This document shows, in pieces, positions 11,161 to 23,268 of a stretch of 40,008 bases of DNA. Position 1 is the stretch's first letter; each line of letters starts with the position of its first letter. This DNA is from Mnemiopsis leidyi (Eukaryota > Ctenophora > Tentaculata > Lobata > Bolinopsidae). The position numbers and the translations under genes are program-made. A model generated the notes under the pieces. It ran no database searches, was not told the origin of the DNA, and worked only from the letters and a program-made list of their open reading frames with translations. Location of the stretch: assembly GCA_000226015.1 (NCBI GenBank), contig JH152654.1, forward strand, positions 150,525 to 190,532, written 5' to 3'.

Positions 11161-13313
11161 TTAAATGAAAGAAACCATGCTTGTTAAAATGCTTTGAAAA
11201 ACACAATCCAAACTCGAACAAACAAGTTGCACCTCAATGTGATCGAGAGCGTTCCACACTACCCGTCTGTTCTCGTTCTGATTAGCAGTGAGAATACTCC
11301 GCTCTCCGAGAGGAAACATCCCGTAACTCTCCTCCGACTTGAACCAAACGTAACACTTCTCGTACCGCTTGTCTGACTCCAATCTGTAGGATAGATCAGT
11401 AGACTGAAGTTCAGTTGATGAGAGTGAAAATAACATAGTATCATACTTCAATTTATAATTAGGGCAAAATTCAGTATTTTTCTTGGCCATTTATATTTGG
11501 ACTCTTCAAATAAAATACCAGCCATTTATGCCTTTGTCAATCGATTAATATGGAATGTTGATGATCAACAAGAACAAAATAGCCATAAAATCAGTTCATT
11601 GCGATAACTAATCGGTAAAAATATTCATAGTATGCAGACGTTTATCTTCGTAAAGCAGGCAGTAAACGACCTATTAATATCTTGATGAACTGTTTATGTG
11701 GTCGGTGAACCTACACTTCGTACAAAAAAGTTGAGAGCGAATTATTCAATTTACATTCAGGGTTTTTTATTAGGCTGCCCAATGAAGAACTCATTATTTG
11801 ATCAGCAATAAGCGCAGTTACAGAAGATCATTTCTATAAGTAAAAAATAAGGGCAAGGAAGAAGCCAAAAAGTCATAAAACAAGACAATATTTTTTAGTA
11901 CTAACGTGATAGTGAAGGGTAAAAGTTTATTGAGCTCAATTTCAAGTCTGACACTGCAGCCCGAGTTATAGTACTGTTTGCAGAAGTCCTCCCGGCCGTT
12001 GGCCGCTAGAACAGCTATGGTGAACTCAGTGCAGAAGTCGGGGGACAAGGAGGTGTTGGTCCTGGGAGGCTGCTGTCTCGCTCTCCATCTGTTCAGCTAG
12101 AAGTTGTAAAAGTTGTGATCTGATAATTCATAATTTGACTCAATGACTTATGTGGATCTATTTGTATGTGACCAAGTAGTATATTGGATAAAAGAGTCTG
12201 TATAACTGTACGGTTTGGTCACGAAAATTCAAATCTAAATTCCTGAATGTTGTTTGGCAAACTGGAATGAAAACCAAGATACGAACGAAAAACACGATAT
12301 CAGCCTTGCACCCGGATATTGACGAACCTGTGGATATTTGAGAGCGAGAAAGTATTTCTGAGAAACAATAGAGATGTAAGGATAAAGGAAGCCCTCTCTA
12401 AAGACATGAGGTACTGAAAATACGCGTACACACTCCAACACGTCTACACATTCGTCCCGGTTCGACACAGATATGTTCCTCTCAATCCAATACAGCACGT
12501 GCACGAACACGTCCAGCTCAGAGACGGCGCACAGTGAAGGTAAACTCAGCACGTGCACGGCGATCTCGCGCGGCAGCTCCCACCAGATATTATCAGTAGG
12601 CAGAGCCACATCGTCCAGCAGGTTACGTGAGAGGATATCGTCACACGCTCGGGTAAGAGCAGGGTCAGAGTTGTCCAGAGCTATAGTCAGAGTGTCGAAC
12701 ACAGTGCCACAGGAGACTGAGTCTCGGAGGTACTGGATGACGTCATCAAATAACCAGCCGACTTGTAGAGCGGTTGTAATCTGGTAGAGCTCGAGAGTGT
12801 TCCGGTAGATTCCAGGATGTTCCAGTCTACCTTTGTACAGGGACTTCAGGAAACATTCCACGCTGGAGAGAGTGAAGGGCTCGAGTATTTCCTCCAGAGT
12901 CGTGGCTGGGTTTCTACCTGGTGGAGTTTTGTCGAATTGAGATTTAAAATCAACAGTTAATTTAATTAGCAAGGTTGGTTTGATCAACAATTCGATTAAT
13001 GAATATGATTAGCGAAAGTACTTATGAACTATTTCATAAAAACGAACTTGTTTCACAAAATAGAAAACCAGGTCATCCTGATTCTCCATGAAGTTACCAT
13101 CAGTAAATAAATACACCAACCCGTTATGATGTCTCTCAATAGTTCACTTTGAGACGCTAGAACCAGACCACTGACTGATATAATTCTACCATGAGAATGG
13201 ACACTGAGGTCCGAGAACTTGGAGTTGTTATAGGAAGACTGGACAGCTTGAGCAAGACAAGATATCCACTCGTAGTTGCCGTGAAAATCCATTTTTACTC
13301 TCCCATACTTCAT
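11161..13313 (-). CDS. BTB-BACK domain protein (398 aa, 4 exons)
   Basis: Probably a BTB/POZ-BACK protein, the type that acts as a substrate adaptor for Cullin-3 ubiquitin ligases. Exons are 13121-13313, 12328-12917, 11906-12096 and 11161-11383. Phases close to 399 codons including TAA. Residues of about 20-130 form the BTB fold (KFSDLSVHSHG, VLASQSELLRDII, FTLSSVECFLKSLYKGRLE). About 140-230 form BACK, with the signature LPREIAVHVLSLPSL then ELDVFVHVLYWI. The C-terminal exons (WFKSEESYGMFPLGERS) show no kelch repeats or other domain I can name. The last exon can be entered at CTACAG or at CTTCAG 19 bases earlier; the first keeps the more protein-like frame, the second gives a different 61-residue tail. 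The start MKYGRVKM was chosen because it lies after a TTTTTCAG acceptor. A second Met lies 7 residues on. The gene starts only 180 bases after the GPATCH4 stop. Confidence 0.72.
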
Positions 13314-13413
13314 ACGGAGTTTTTGCAAATAAGTCAAACAATATTTGATGAGTAAGACGTAAGATAAAAAACTGAAAAATATATTATACAACACAGCAAT
13401 ATCCCCGGAAAAA

Positions 13414-13419
13414 TTTAAT
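13414..13419 (-). promoter_or_regulatory. Possible GPATCH4 polyadenylation signal (ATTAAA)
   Basis: On the minus strand ATTAAA lies about 75 bases after the GPATCH4 stop and about 40 bases before the TTTTTCAG acceptor that precedes the BTB-BACK start. ATTAAA is the common variant of AATAAA. It is placed by position only; no transcript evidence is available. Confidence 0.4.
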
Positions 13420-13492
13420 GCGACACATCTGCAGCCAGCCGGACTAATCCAGCGAGCAAGAACGGACATCCCAAACGATCATCAGAGCCTAA

Positions 13493-15747
13493 TCATTTGG
13501 CTCGCTTTCTCCGTTTAGTCCTGGATTTCGAATTACCGTCTTTTGGATTACTATGCTTATTTTCAGTTCTCAAACGTTTCACTTTCCCTTCATCTGACCC
13601 AGACTGACGACCGGGGGAAAGTTTCTCCAGAAACTCCAGCTCGGCCCTCTTGACTCTCTCCAACTTTCCAGAACTGTAGACCCCGTGTCTTGCGCCCCTG
13701 CAATCACAGAAACCAGATTTTAAACAAATTCAAGACAGACAACTAACTATATCCCAGGATCTTCCTCCTGGCAGTACCTGGCCTGACTCTACACCGGACT
13801 AGCTGTGCGGTCCAATCCCCGGCCAGCTCTAGACTCGGTTAAGAGGTTGTATTAAGGGTAGAGCGCGGAACAGTTAGAGCAGCTAATTACATAATGGGTG
13901 CCCGGTGGTGACGGGATTGGTTTGGAGTTTGCTGTAAGATCTGCTTGTGTGGAACGGGTGGGAGCCCGGACACTGGCTACTGGGTTTGAACTAAAAATTT
14001 AGGATCGGCGACCTAATTGTTTGTATTTACATTTTGTTGAGATACACGAATGTTGAGAAGAAATAGTCGAACTGGTAGACGACCAAATTTCGGAGTAAAC
14101 GCCACAAAATTATAGGCAAACGTTTAGGCAATTATAATTGTATCATGGGGAATTTATGTGGTTTAACCTCGGAAGTCGGCGTCCAGAAAGTAAACTAAAT
14201 TGGCCAGGAGCGAGTAATTATGTACAACTCGAGAAACTTGATATAGTTTAGAATAAACTTACTTGTGGGCGGTGCGACCTTCACATTCCACAACCATTTC
14301 CGTAGATAACCTGGTTAATCAGGTTATTGTTTATGTCTATATTCTATAAATCGTTTAACCACAAATTACAAGCGGTCATTGTAATGAACGTGCTAAATCG
14401 CAGATGGTAAATCTTGTTCCGCATCTCACTTTAGTAAGATGGTTAAACTGAAGATAACATCATAACATGATGTTAATAACTTAAAACTCACGTATTCATC
14501 CCTGAGTTAATGGTAGCTTCTGAATCATCTTCTTCTAGTTCATTTTTCTGAAGGATTGAAATTTGTCATCCAGAGGACCAGAGAAATCAAGAAAAAAGTA
14601 AGATAATATAGTAAAGTATGGTATAGCATAGTAAAATGTCAAATTCTACTAATGGACGTCAAAATTCTAGGAAAGGAGTCGGAAATGTACATATCAAAAC
14701 AGGGATTGACTAATGAGAAGCTAGATACAACCAATGAAATTGGAGAAACATAGTCACGTGATAGAAAAGATTTTCAAATACTGTTAAAGAAGTAAATTGG
14801 AATAAGATCAAAACAGAAATTTATTCTCATAGCATTTGGTTAAAATTTACAAGCTCTTTCAACTAAATACATCATGCGGGAAGAAAACAATAGACGAATC
14901 GTTTAACTAATCCTCATGACCTCATGAGAAATTTAACACACCTTTACAAAATTAGAGTAGCTCTTTTTCTTTTCTTTTTCTTTCTTCTCCAATTTTTCTG
15001 CCTCCTAATAAAAATTTCAGTAACAAAAACCTTGTTGTCTGATTTTAGTGGTAAAAAATAGCAGAAAATATGTTGGCAAGCTTTTTTTTCTGATCGACCT
15101 TCAATTTAATTTCTGAATTAGGTTAACCTTTTCTGATTTCCCGACAGTATCCAGAGCTTTGTTGAAGACGTTGTCCCACCAGTTGAAGGCTATATCTTTA
15201 ACAATGTCGTGTCCCAGGCCATGTTTGTCGAATTTAAGGCTGGGTTTCAAAGCGTCGCTCATACCGTCCTCTTTTGCTCCCAGTCCCTTCCCTGGATGGT
15301 TGATACATGAAATATCGAGGATGATATTCGAGAATTGTACTTAATTCCATATCTGAAAAAAAGGTCTACTAAATTTAGACCAAGACTAAAATTTTGGTGC
15401 GGAAACAAAGAAAATAAAACAAAATTTACCTATAGGTACCTATAGTCATAAAGTGCGGTATTCTTGGGGAGGTGCCCCAAATTTGTCTTGACATCACAAG
15501 AGCATTTCTCGACATTGATTGGTCTTACCTGAATTCTCATTGGTCAATCGCTGTCAGATACAAGCGATACATAGTGGTACAAGTGATCACTTATATCATT
15601 TGTAACGCTGTCAGATGTCAAAGTTAATTTGCAACACCCGGCCTCCCCACGAATACCGTATTTCTTTGATCTTGACATACCTTTACTCCAACCATACTTC
15701 TCAAGTTCTTTCAGACCAAAACTTTCTCCATGCGGCAGCTCTGGCAT
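13493..15747 (-). CDS. GPATCH4: G-patch domain protein 4 homologue (184 aa, 5 exons)
   Basis: Small nuclear/nucleolar G-patch protein. G-patch proteins bind and activate DEAH helicases, and GPATCH4 is linked to DHX15. Exons: 15681-15747, 15128-15291, 14942-15004, 14492-14547, 13493-13697. They total 555 bases and all phases close. Exon 1-2 encodes the G-patch: LEKYGWSKGKGLGAKEDG, then LKPSLKFDKHGLGHD and FNWWDNVFNKALD. The last block matches the GPATCH4-specific WW-x4-FNK region directly after the G-patch. Exon 3 is Lys/Glu-rich and ends SYSNFVK, as in the human protein. Exon 5 has GARHGVYSSGKLERVKRAELEFL, matching the conserved basic helix, then a nuclear-localisation-like tail ending KRRKRAK. 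It is much shorter than vertebrate GPATCH4, lacking the long Lys-rich repeat tail. A possible acceptor (GTCCAG) lies 4 bases before the ATG. Confidence 0.85.
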
Positions 15748-15751
15748 TGCA

Positions 15752-17173
15752 CTGGACTCTCGTCTAAACTCTGATGTAAAATCTGGTCTGATCTTTGGTC
15801 TATAGCTGATCTATAGCCGACATATCATTAACAAATAACCATGAGTCATTATGTTTAGCTGCAAGGAGTTTATGAAAGAAGTATTAACAGGTTATAGCCT
15901 TCAGTTTTGGCGTAAAAACTTAAAATATGCTGGTATCCTGGACTATTATTTTTTGAAGTTATCTCCAAAACTAACTTTATGAGAGTAAAATAGATTAAGA
16001 AATCGCAATGAGACTGGAAGGAGCGAATCGAATTTTTTGAAAATCAAAGTAGATGAAGAGCACTTAAAAAATAAAAACACATTCTTCAAAACATAAAATA
16101 TAATTTATCAACTAAAATAAATGATCCTGGTAATTGAAATGCCGGTTTTAATATTTTTCAAGATGAAAAAACGGAGTGAATGACGCTTTGAAAAAAAGCT
16201 ATTTCTTCACAACGACAGACGAATATGATCAACTTTGATCATAGCTTAAATCTATTTGTACCTTTGTTGGTTTCTCCAACAAACGTCCATAACAGCATTT
16301 ACACACTACACAGTAGGTATGTGTTTATTGTTTGGTATAAAGTATTATACGCCATTTTATTCATACAACTTTATCCCTGCAAATCAGTTGAACTCATAAA
16401 TCTGCCCAAATAACAAAAATCTTCAATCATCGTGTTAATTGATTATTTTCAGTCGAGTATCTTCAAATAACTGCCAGGCACTGATATGCAGTCACATATC
16501 AAATTTATGCTAAAAATCAAAGTATAATCATAAAACACTTGATCACAGTCGTAATATATGCGTAATATATGTTTGTACAATCAAATTACCTAGATTTTCC
16601 TATAAACTAAATTTTCCTGGAATTTTTTCAGATACTATAAATATGTAACACTGTCAGGTACCATACTTCGTATAATTGCTTAAATGCAAAATCATCTAAA
16701 ATAGATTAGATAAAAAATCAGTTTTACATTTTTCTAAATACAACTCTTAAAAGGATTAAGTAACCACGGTAAGCGACATACAAACAGCTGATCTGATCGC
16801 AGATTTTAAATAGATGATAATTTATAAAGGTGCATAGCAGGAGCCATACCAAGACATATAATTCAAACAAGTAGTTAAAAGATATAGAGAAATAGCCACA
16901 TACTAAGAGACGGCTATGTGTTTTCGATATAGGGCGATCCGTTAAAGGTGTGGACTACGGATATGTTACTGTTAGATTTAAGTTTTCCTCTAAATTTTAG
17001 TTTTTTCTCCTAAAAATAGATTTTAGTTTTCTTCTAACTTTTAGTTGTTTTTCTAATTAGATCAACTAACGTCATTTAGTATGCGGCTATCAACTACTTC
17101 TATCACAACCATCAGTAAAATCAGCAGTGCAGATTATATAAAAGTGAAAATAAGAAAATAAAAATCCGGTACC
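15752..17173. other. Intergenic, AT-rich, with a T-rich tandem repeat
   Basis: No gene was recognised. At about 16976-17060 there are three to four diverged copies of a TTTTAGTTTTCTCCTAA-like unit of roughly 20 bases, just downstream of the RRM-like gene on the minus strand. Elsewhere the DNA is AT-rich with no supported structure. Confidence 0.55.
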
Positions 17174-17710
17174 TTAAACCTCCTCATGCTCGTGAAGAGG
17201 GGGTTTAACCCAGAGTGTACCAGAAATGTCACCGGTGCTATCAGGGGAATTATCCGGTAGTGTAACGTCCTCATCGTATGCAAGAACTTTTAGCAGCTTT
17301 TCATAGTCCTTCTCGTTTTTGCAGTTCAAAAAACAGTAAAGGTTTCCACCTGTATTGGCTTTGATGACAGGTATGAAGATTTTTATCCCAAACTGTATGG
17401 ATATAAATTCAGCTAGCTGCTCCCCAGTTATATCACATTTAGGGACAGAGCAGTACATTTGGAGCAGACTGCTCACAGTTTTACTTCCCTTCCCATGTGG
17501 CTTTCTTGGCCCAGAGGAGACTGACGGTGCTGGACTAATTCTTTGGACTGACTGGCAGATGTTATTTTTGCATGATGAATTTTTGTTATTTGACTTTGGA
17601 AGAGCTAGAGTATCTAATTCTTCAGCCACGTCTGCAGCAGTTTCAAGACGTTTTTCGTTGAATGCTAGACGCCTTTGACGCAGTTCCTCCAGAGAACTCG
17701 GATTTGACAT
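17174..17710 (-). CDS. RRM-like domain protein, paralogue 1 (178 aa)
   Basis: Not a named family that I recognise. A single uninterrupted frame runs from ATG to TAA. Residues 6-21 are SLEELRQRRLAFNEKR, a charged helix shared with the gene at 27624-28163. Residues 22-80 are polar and low-complexity. Residues 85-150 look like a divergent RNA-recognition motif: MYCSVP sits where RNP2 falls, an amphipathic helix ITGEQLAEFISIQFG follows, then a strand IFIPVI, then NLYCFLNC at the RNP1 position followed by a helix. The aromatic positions of RNP1 are partly kept (Y, F). A PB1- or other beta-grasp-type fold is an alternative reading. A 3' splice site (TTTGTTAG) lies 16 bases upstream of the ATG. The ATG is the first in the frame after that acceptor. 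Confidence 0.65.
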   Translation of the reverse strand: MSNPSSLEELRQRRLAFNEKRLETAADVAEELDTLALPKSNNKNSSCKNNICQSVQRISPAPSVSSGPRKPHGKGSKTVSSLLQMYCSVPKCDITGEQLAEFISIQFGIKIFIPVIKANTGGNLYCFLNCKNEKDYEKLLKVLAYDEDVTLPDNSPDSTGDISGTLWVKPPLHEHEEV

Positions 17711-17729
17711 TTCATTGACCAGTTCCCTA

Positions 17730-20042
17730 ACAAATGTTATAATGTTATGATCAGAAGAAATTTAAAGAATTAGCTTTAAAACATAATTTAGAAACACTCA
17801 AATATGTACTAGTAGTATCTTTTAAGATTAAGAGTATTTATTAACGCTAATAATGGAGCACGTTTGGTCACTAGGCAATTGTGTAAATTTAGGCTCGAAG
17901 CCGAGAGGCCTGGTATCAAGTATCATCAACACGCAAGGTCCCCGTGCGTGTGTGGTGTGTTTATGTGAACATTAACACAAGGGCACAGGCCGAGGGGTTT
18001 AGACATGATCAATTTCCCAGCCAACCTGTCAAATTGGTCATTTTGTGACTGGAGCGGGCATAATAATACATCCTCTTGATCTAATAATCACCGAGTTCAA
18101 TTAATTGTTTAAGAGAGCTTCTCTGGCAATTACGAAGCTTGAGAGACTGTGACAACTTGTCACTACTGAAACACAAGAAAATATTATGTGGATGAGACTA
18201 GTATAAATAGATTATACAACCTTTGAGACTGAGTTAATAGTAATGGAAGCGAGTTGTATGCCCCGCTTCGGCTAAAGCTATGGATATCCTTGCTGAGCGG
18301 AATGTTAAACGAAAATCTGAGGCAGCTGGGTTCCGTGCAGGCTCAATTCTTTACACTCATGTCAATATGTTTGTAAAAACACATCCTCCTAATCTTATAT
18401 AGGGTTTCCCGGTTAAATCACCTGTAAAATCATTTCTGATCAAGATAAAGACCCAAATTTTGCGTGATATAAGAGATAATCGATGATCATTTGAGATACC
18501 TTAAAGTTAGATAAGCATTTCATGTAGTTTTGGTTCTCTTTTGTGATGTCAAGTTTAGAGGATAAAAAATATGCTCTTGAAATGTGGCTTTCCACCAGAT
18601 CTTGGGTCAAAGTTCGCCGCTCATTCAGGAAAAGACGTGATACCACGCTAAAAATTTACCCGCGATAAGTACTCTCCAAAGGGTTGGGTACAAGTTTGAG
18701 GACCATGGGACGGTCGGGGACCGCAGGAAAGATTACAAAATGTATCGACGATCAGGGGTTCAGACTAGATGGTGATTCATCATAAATGTTCATCGATTTC
18801 CTCCGTAAGGAGTTTTATTTTATGACAAAATATAAATCATAGTGGTTGTAATAACATTTTAGATTTTACGCACTTAATTGGGACGTAGATTACTATAACG
18901 CAACAATTAAGGCTGAAGACAATTTTTTTATCCCGATCAAGTAACCCTTACCAGTTGATGATTTGTAGCTATTTTAACAGATTTATTAAGTTAGGAAATT
19001 GGTTAGACAAAGTTTCAACCCCGCTGCTTTGCGCAGGAGGTTTGACATTTTTTTGAGAAATATTTTGACATCCGGGGATAATTTGAGGAACATCTAACTG
19101 TAGATTTATTGTGTTATAGTTTGTAACATGTGACCACTGATTGGGCTTTAATATGTCGTCAACTTTTCACCGACCCATCTTAGTGACAGGATGGATTACT
19201 AAGGGGCACTGTGTTAAGGTGATTTAAGTGCCAAGTGGGTCCCATTTCCCAATCCCCACCGACCATTAATGTTCCTGGATTCTTTTAGATCCCTTTCATA
19301 ACAACCACGGTGTCTTTATTGACTAAGCCCAAGGCGCCATTCTTGTTATTATCCAAGATAGATCTATTTCACAACCTAGTAGTTCATTTAAAGGACAGAC
19401 AGTCCAATTTTAAAATTGAAATTGATGGTTCAGAATTAGGAACAAAAATACTTAAATGAAAATTATGTACACAGAATCCTCATCAAGCCAGCAAATACTG
19501 CATTTAACGCTGTTCGAAATCCTTGCCTCAGAATTGGCAGAGCGCAGTAAATAGAAAAAAGTACAACCACCATCATGGAGAAAAAGCTATCTTTTCATAT
19601 ACAATTTCATAGATGACTTGGTATTTTTAATTTTAATTTAGTGTCAATAAAGTACCAATTAAGTCTCAGTAAAGCAGGAAACTACCTAATTCAAATATGG
19701 ATTATGATTTAGTTTCTCTCACAATGATATCTGCTGTTTGGATATTCATATAAGTGTAAACAAAGTAACACCAGGATTCTCTCAATTTTTAAAAGAATTG
19801 ACAAATAATTGCTAACTATTAACAATATCGATAACGAGAGCTTATATCAAATATATCACAAGCAAAAAAGTCAGATTTGCAACACAAGAGCATTTTCGGG
19901 AAACTCAGCAGTCAGCACACATTATAAATTCCTCAAAATCCTCAAGCGAAGCTTGGGACAGCAGACTCTTTCAGATTTTATTTCAGCAATAGGTTACAAA
20001 TAAGTCTGTTCATGGTAATTATTTAGTCACCGTTCGGCGTTC
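17730..20042. other. Intergenic, no gene recognised
   Basis: Only short open frames are present, with no protein family likeness and no exon chain I could support. There are no notable repeats. Confidence 0.45.
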
Positions 20043-20810
20043 TCACTTGACTCGTTCTTTAGTGCGGGAAAGTAGAAGAGGAGTAATGACAAAGAGATGA
20101 GTGGAGATTATAAGGAAGTTGATCAAGCCCAGACGGGAAAGGCAAAATCCCCCAGGAAGAAGGCCAGCGATCCAGAGAGAAATTAGAGATCCATTAGTAA
20201 CCAAGACTTGCTTCCCAGATTCCACGTACAGGGCAGTGAGAAAGTTACCACGATCCTGTGGTGTATAGCCACTATTCCAAACAACTGCCAAGCCGATAAA
20301 GGGAGGGCCAAAGACAAGAGAAAAGATGAGATAGGAATCGTGGAAGGTTCCGGAGGAAATGAAGTCGGAGAGGGTCAAGGATATCCCCTTATGGTACTCC
20401 TCACTCGAACCGGCATATAGGAGGGTTTCCTGGAACACTCCTATTGAGCAAAAAAATAAGGTGAAACAACCAATGGATGATCTGATGAGTGCTGAAATGC
20501 CGTGAGATTGAAGGATATGGACACTGATGATATATCCTACAACGGCAGAGAGGACATGAGCCAGATTGGCAGCTGCTAACACGACCGACACCGTTTCAGG
20601 CTGGTTGGAGACTCTAAAAATTGTGTCCCACTCGAAGTTACGGAGAACAATCCAAGTCTCGAGCGGAACGAAGATGGTGGACATGACCACCACAATGCAG
20701 GAGAAGTAGGAGGAGTCCCAGATATTGCGGAGGGCGGAGAAGTGGCTTCTAGCACAACTTACCCAGAAGCTGACAACCGCGTATATCCACACTGGTTTTA
20801 ACAGCAACAT
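20043..20810 (-). CDS. Multi-pass membrane protein, possibly MFS-like half (255 aa)
   Basis: Family not identified. One open frame with about seven hydrophobic segments: roughly residues 3-20, 33-58, 73-98, 107-130, 155-180, 207-225 and 228-247. The segment QDRGNFLTALYVESGKQ followed by ISLWIAGLLPGG resembles the loop and helix around TM10-11 of major facilitator transporters. The length is about half of a 12-helix transporter, so this could be the C-terminal half of a larger gene or a stand-alone protein. A 3' splice site (CTACTTTCAG) ends one base before the ATG. The frame may therefore be a terminal exon whose Met is internal, or the first coding exon after a spliced leader. I found no upstream exon with an N-terminal half before the LINE at 21.6 kb. 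The stop follows a short basic tail (RTKERVK). Confidence 0.55.
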   Translation of the reverse strand: MLLLKPVWIYAVVSFWVSCARSHFSALRNIWDSSYFSCIVVVMSTIFVPLETWIVLRNFEWDTIFRVSNQPETVSVVLAAANLAHVLSAVVGYIISVHILQSHGISALIRSSIGCFTLFFCSIGVFQETLLYAGSSEEYHKGISLTLSDFISSGTFHDSYLIFSLVFGPPFIGLAVVWNSGYTPQDRGNFLTALYVESGKQVLVTNGSLISLWIAGLLPGGFCLSRLGLINFLIISTHLFVITPLLLSRTKERVK

Positions 20811-20814
20811 TCTG

Positions 20815-21639
20815 AAAGTAGCGTATTGAAATTGAGTTCAAAACGAGTGGCCGAATCATTTAACGCGCAAACCGTGATGTTGCAAAGCCGTTAAACAAGC
20901 GTTTGTTTAATAAAGGGTATAAACGAATTGACTAAATGGAGGATATAGCAAAGAGGTTTAATAGAAGTGCGAGAGATCGGGATAAAGCTAAATACCTTTC
21001 CAAGCAGGATTAAAGCCGAAACAATATATATATACCTCTTACATAACTACAGTTCTGGTGGGTACGGTTTGAAGATGACATATGGGACGTCTTAACTCCA
21101 AAGATGGAGAACTTAATCAATTAGAAAATAAAACCTAAATGGTTGCTGAAAAACGCCTTTTAGAGAAGCCGACAGCGGACTTATAACCATACATGGTCCA
21201 TGTATTCTAATTCAGCTAAAAGTTACAAAACCTCGTGAGACTCTATAGTCTATACCTCCTTTAATAGTTCTAGCAGTAAAATGAAGAATTCGTGCTCGTG
21301 ATTTAGAACCATTGCCTTATATGGCTCATTATGACAGGTGTCAATAACAAGTTATTGAGATCTGATAGCGCATCTAAAACATGTTGTAGATGTTGTGAAG
21401 TTAAAATGGACTTATAGTGAGGGAACAGAACGGTCAAACAAATAATGCAACACGCCATCTTTTATCTTTATATGCACGAGTGTTGGATCCTGGGCTCTCA
21501 TTATACTGCTGAAATGAGCAAATATGGTAAAGTTAAATATTTAGGCCACATGACTATGCAAGTTTGATTTTAAAGCACCGGTTTTTCTTACTTCGTTACT
21601 GTCATCGTGTTTTTCATGTAGACGAAGGGTCATCATATA
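20815..21639. other. No gene recognised
   Basis: AT-rich DNA between the membrane-protein gene and the LINE remnant. I looked for a missing N-terminal transporter exon on the minus strand and found none. Confidence 0.45.
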
Positions 21640-22400
21640 TCATAACCCCCTTGCTCCTGCCCAGTCTATCAGAGAGTTGGAGTTTGTAAAGAAGTATCCC
21701 CTGACAAGGGATTTATCTGGAAACGTGGCAAAGTATTGGGAAAGTTTTTCCTTGAATGGTAAAAACGTTTTGAGCGACTTAATATCTGCTGTTAATTTAC
21801 GTTCCAGAGGCGTGCTCCCAACACAGCGAAAGAACCATCTTAGAGAGAGATTGGTTTCTTTGTGAGCATCCTTTGACAAGTGGAGGGTAGAAGGATGACA
21901 GCTACGGTTCCCCGTCTGGAGGTATCGCGAAACTCCATGTCAACATAGTTAGGAGATAAGCCGCGTTCAGGATTTTCCAGACTTGCAGAATAATGTAACG
22001 CTCGTGTTTACATTGTAGAGACATGAGACACATCTCTTTAAGCCGCTTCCAGTAATCACTGCTGTTAAGGGCTGAAATCCTACTCGTGAACTTCTTTAAG
22101 ACACCTTTAATTGCTTGAATTTCACCAATATTCGTAGGATTCCACACCGGGGAGTTGAATTCAAAGATGCTCCGTATAACTACAAGTGATTTGTAAAGAG
22201 TTGGCATGACATCCTTGTTTCGGGTTTAAAAAACACTCAACACCCATGAAGCAACATTTCTGGCATTGGCCACCGTGTCACAGATATGGCGGGACCAACT
22301 GAGATCAAGAGATATCGTAACTCCCAAATCTCTGACATTCTCTGCCGGGTATATTTTATGTAATTGTAAGGTTCACCAGCTTGACGCCAACCAAAATAAA
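21640..22400 (-). mobile_element. Decayed LINE 3' region (RT C-terminal part)
   Basis: A second non-LTR retrotransposon remnant, longer than the one at 5.1 kb. Reading on the minus strand from about 22355, it encodes VRDLGVTISLDLSWSRHI (the segment after the RT core), then YKSLVVIRSIFEFNSPVWNP, then IGEIQAIKGVLKKFTSRIS and YWKRLKEMCLMSL. After frame disruptions come FFRCVGSTPLERKL, a region with FKEKLSQYFATFPDK, and RGYFFTNSNSLIDWAG at the end. Motif order matches the 5107-5547 fragment, but the copies are clearly diverged. Several in-frame stops and shifts make it a pseudogene. The 5' portion is absent or lost near the assembly gap. Confidence 0.8.
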
Positions 22401-22924
22401 TCTTAGTTCCTTTTCACCAACAAAAAATAATTTTGCTATAACAAATGATTTTAAGCATGAGCCATGTACTGATAACGCACACCATGTAGATAAAATTAAC
22501 ATAGCACGTGCATTATAAAATGAAAATTGTGCGCGCTAAAACTCTTGCGCTTGGTTGTTAGTTCGATTTGCTATTGCTTCGTTTTGTCGCGTCGACGATT
22601 TGTGATTTGATCTGCGACGCAATATGTTGTAGGTATGCGAGTGAATTTTTGCCATCTGACATTCATTCATTATCTTAATCCTTTAATATCCTGTTGCATT
22701 TGGTTACAATTGATAACTTCATGAAGCTTCATCTACTACAATGGAAAAATTCGCAAAAATCACTCCTATTCCTTAGTTTTATGAGTCGGATTTCATCATT
22801 TACGTAGAGTGATTGAAGTAAACAAACAACTTTATCGACTGATATCACAATAGCACATTTTGATTTTGCACCGCCCGAATCGATCAATTATCGTGATTTC
22901 AGTGACTTTTGTTTAAGTCCGACT

Positions 22925-23268
22925 NNNNNNNNNNNNNNNNNNNNNNNNNNNNNNNNNNNNNNNNNNNNNNNNNNNNNNNNNNNNNNNNNNNNNNNNNNNN
23001 NNNNNNNNNNNNNNNNNNNNNNNNNNNNNNNNNNNNNNNNNNNNNNNNNNNNNNNNNNNNNNNNNNNNNNNNNNNNNNNNNNNNNNNNNNNNNNNNNNNN
23101 NNNNNNNNNNNNNNNNNNNNNNNNNNNNNNNNNNNNNNNNNNNNNNNNNNNNNNNNNNNNNNNNNNNNNNNNNNNNNNNNNNNNNNNNNNNNNNNNNNNN
23201 NNNNNNNNNNNNNNNNNNNNNNNNNNNNNNNNNNNNNNNNNNNNNNNNNNNNNNNNNNNNNNNNNNNN
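22925..23268. other. Assembly gap (344 N)
   Basis: An unbroken run of N. Open frames reported across it have no biological meaning. Its flanks are AT-rich, and one G-homopolymer lies about 160 bases to its right, which may explain the assembly difficulty. Confidence 1.

Noticed and set aside
11259..11444. Alternative last exon frame of the BTB-BACK gene
   Set aside because: It can be spliced in phase from CTTCAG, but its composition is less protein-like than the frame entered at CTACAG. Kept only as an alternative.
13755..13830. tRNA-like GGTCCAATCCCCGGCC segment
   Set aside because: The T-arm-like word is isolated inside a GPATCH4 intron and no cloverleaf forms.
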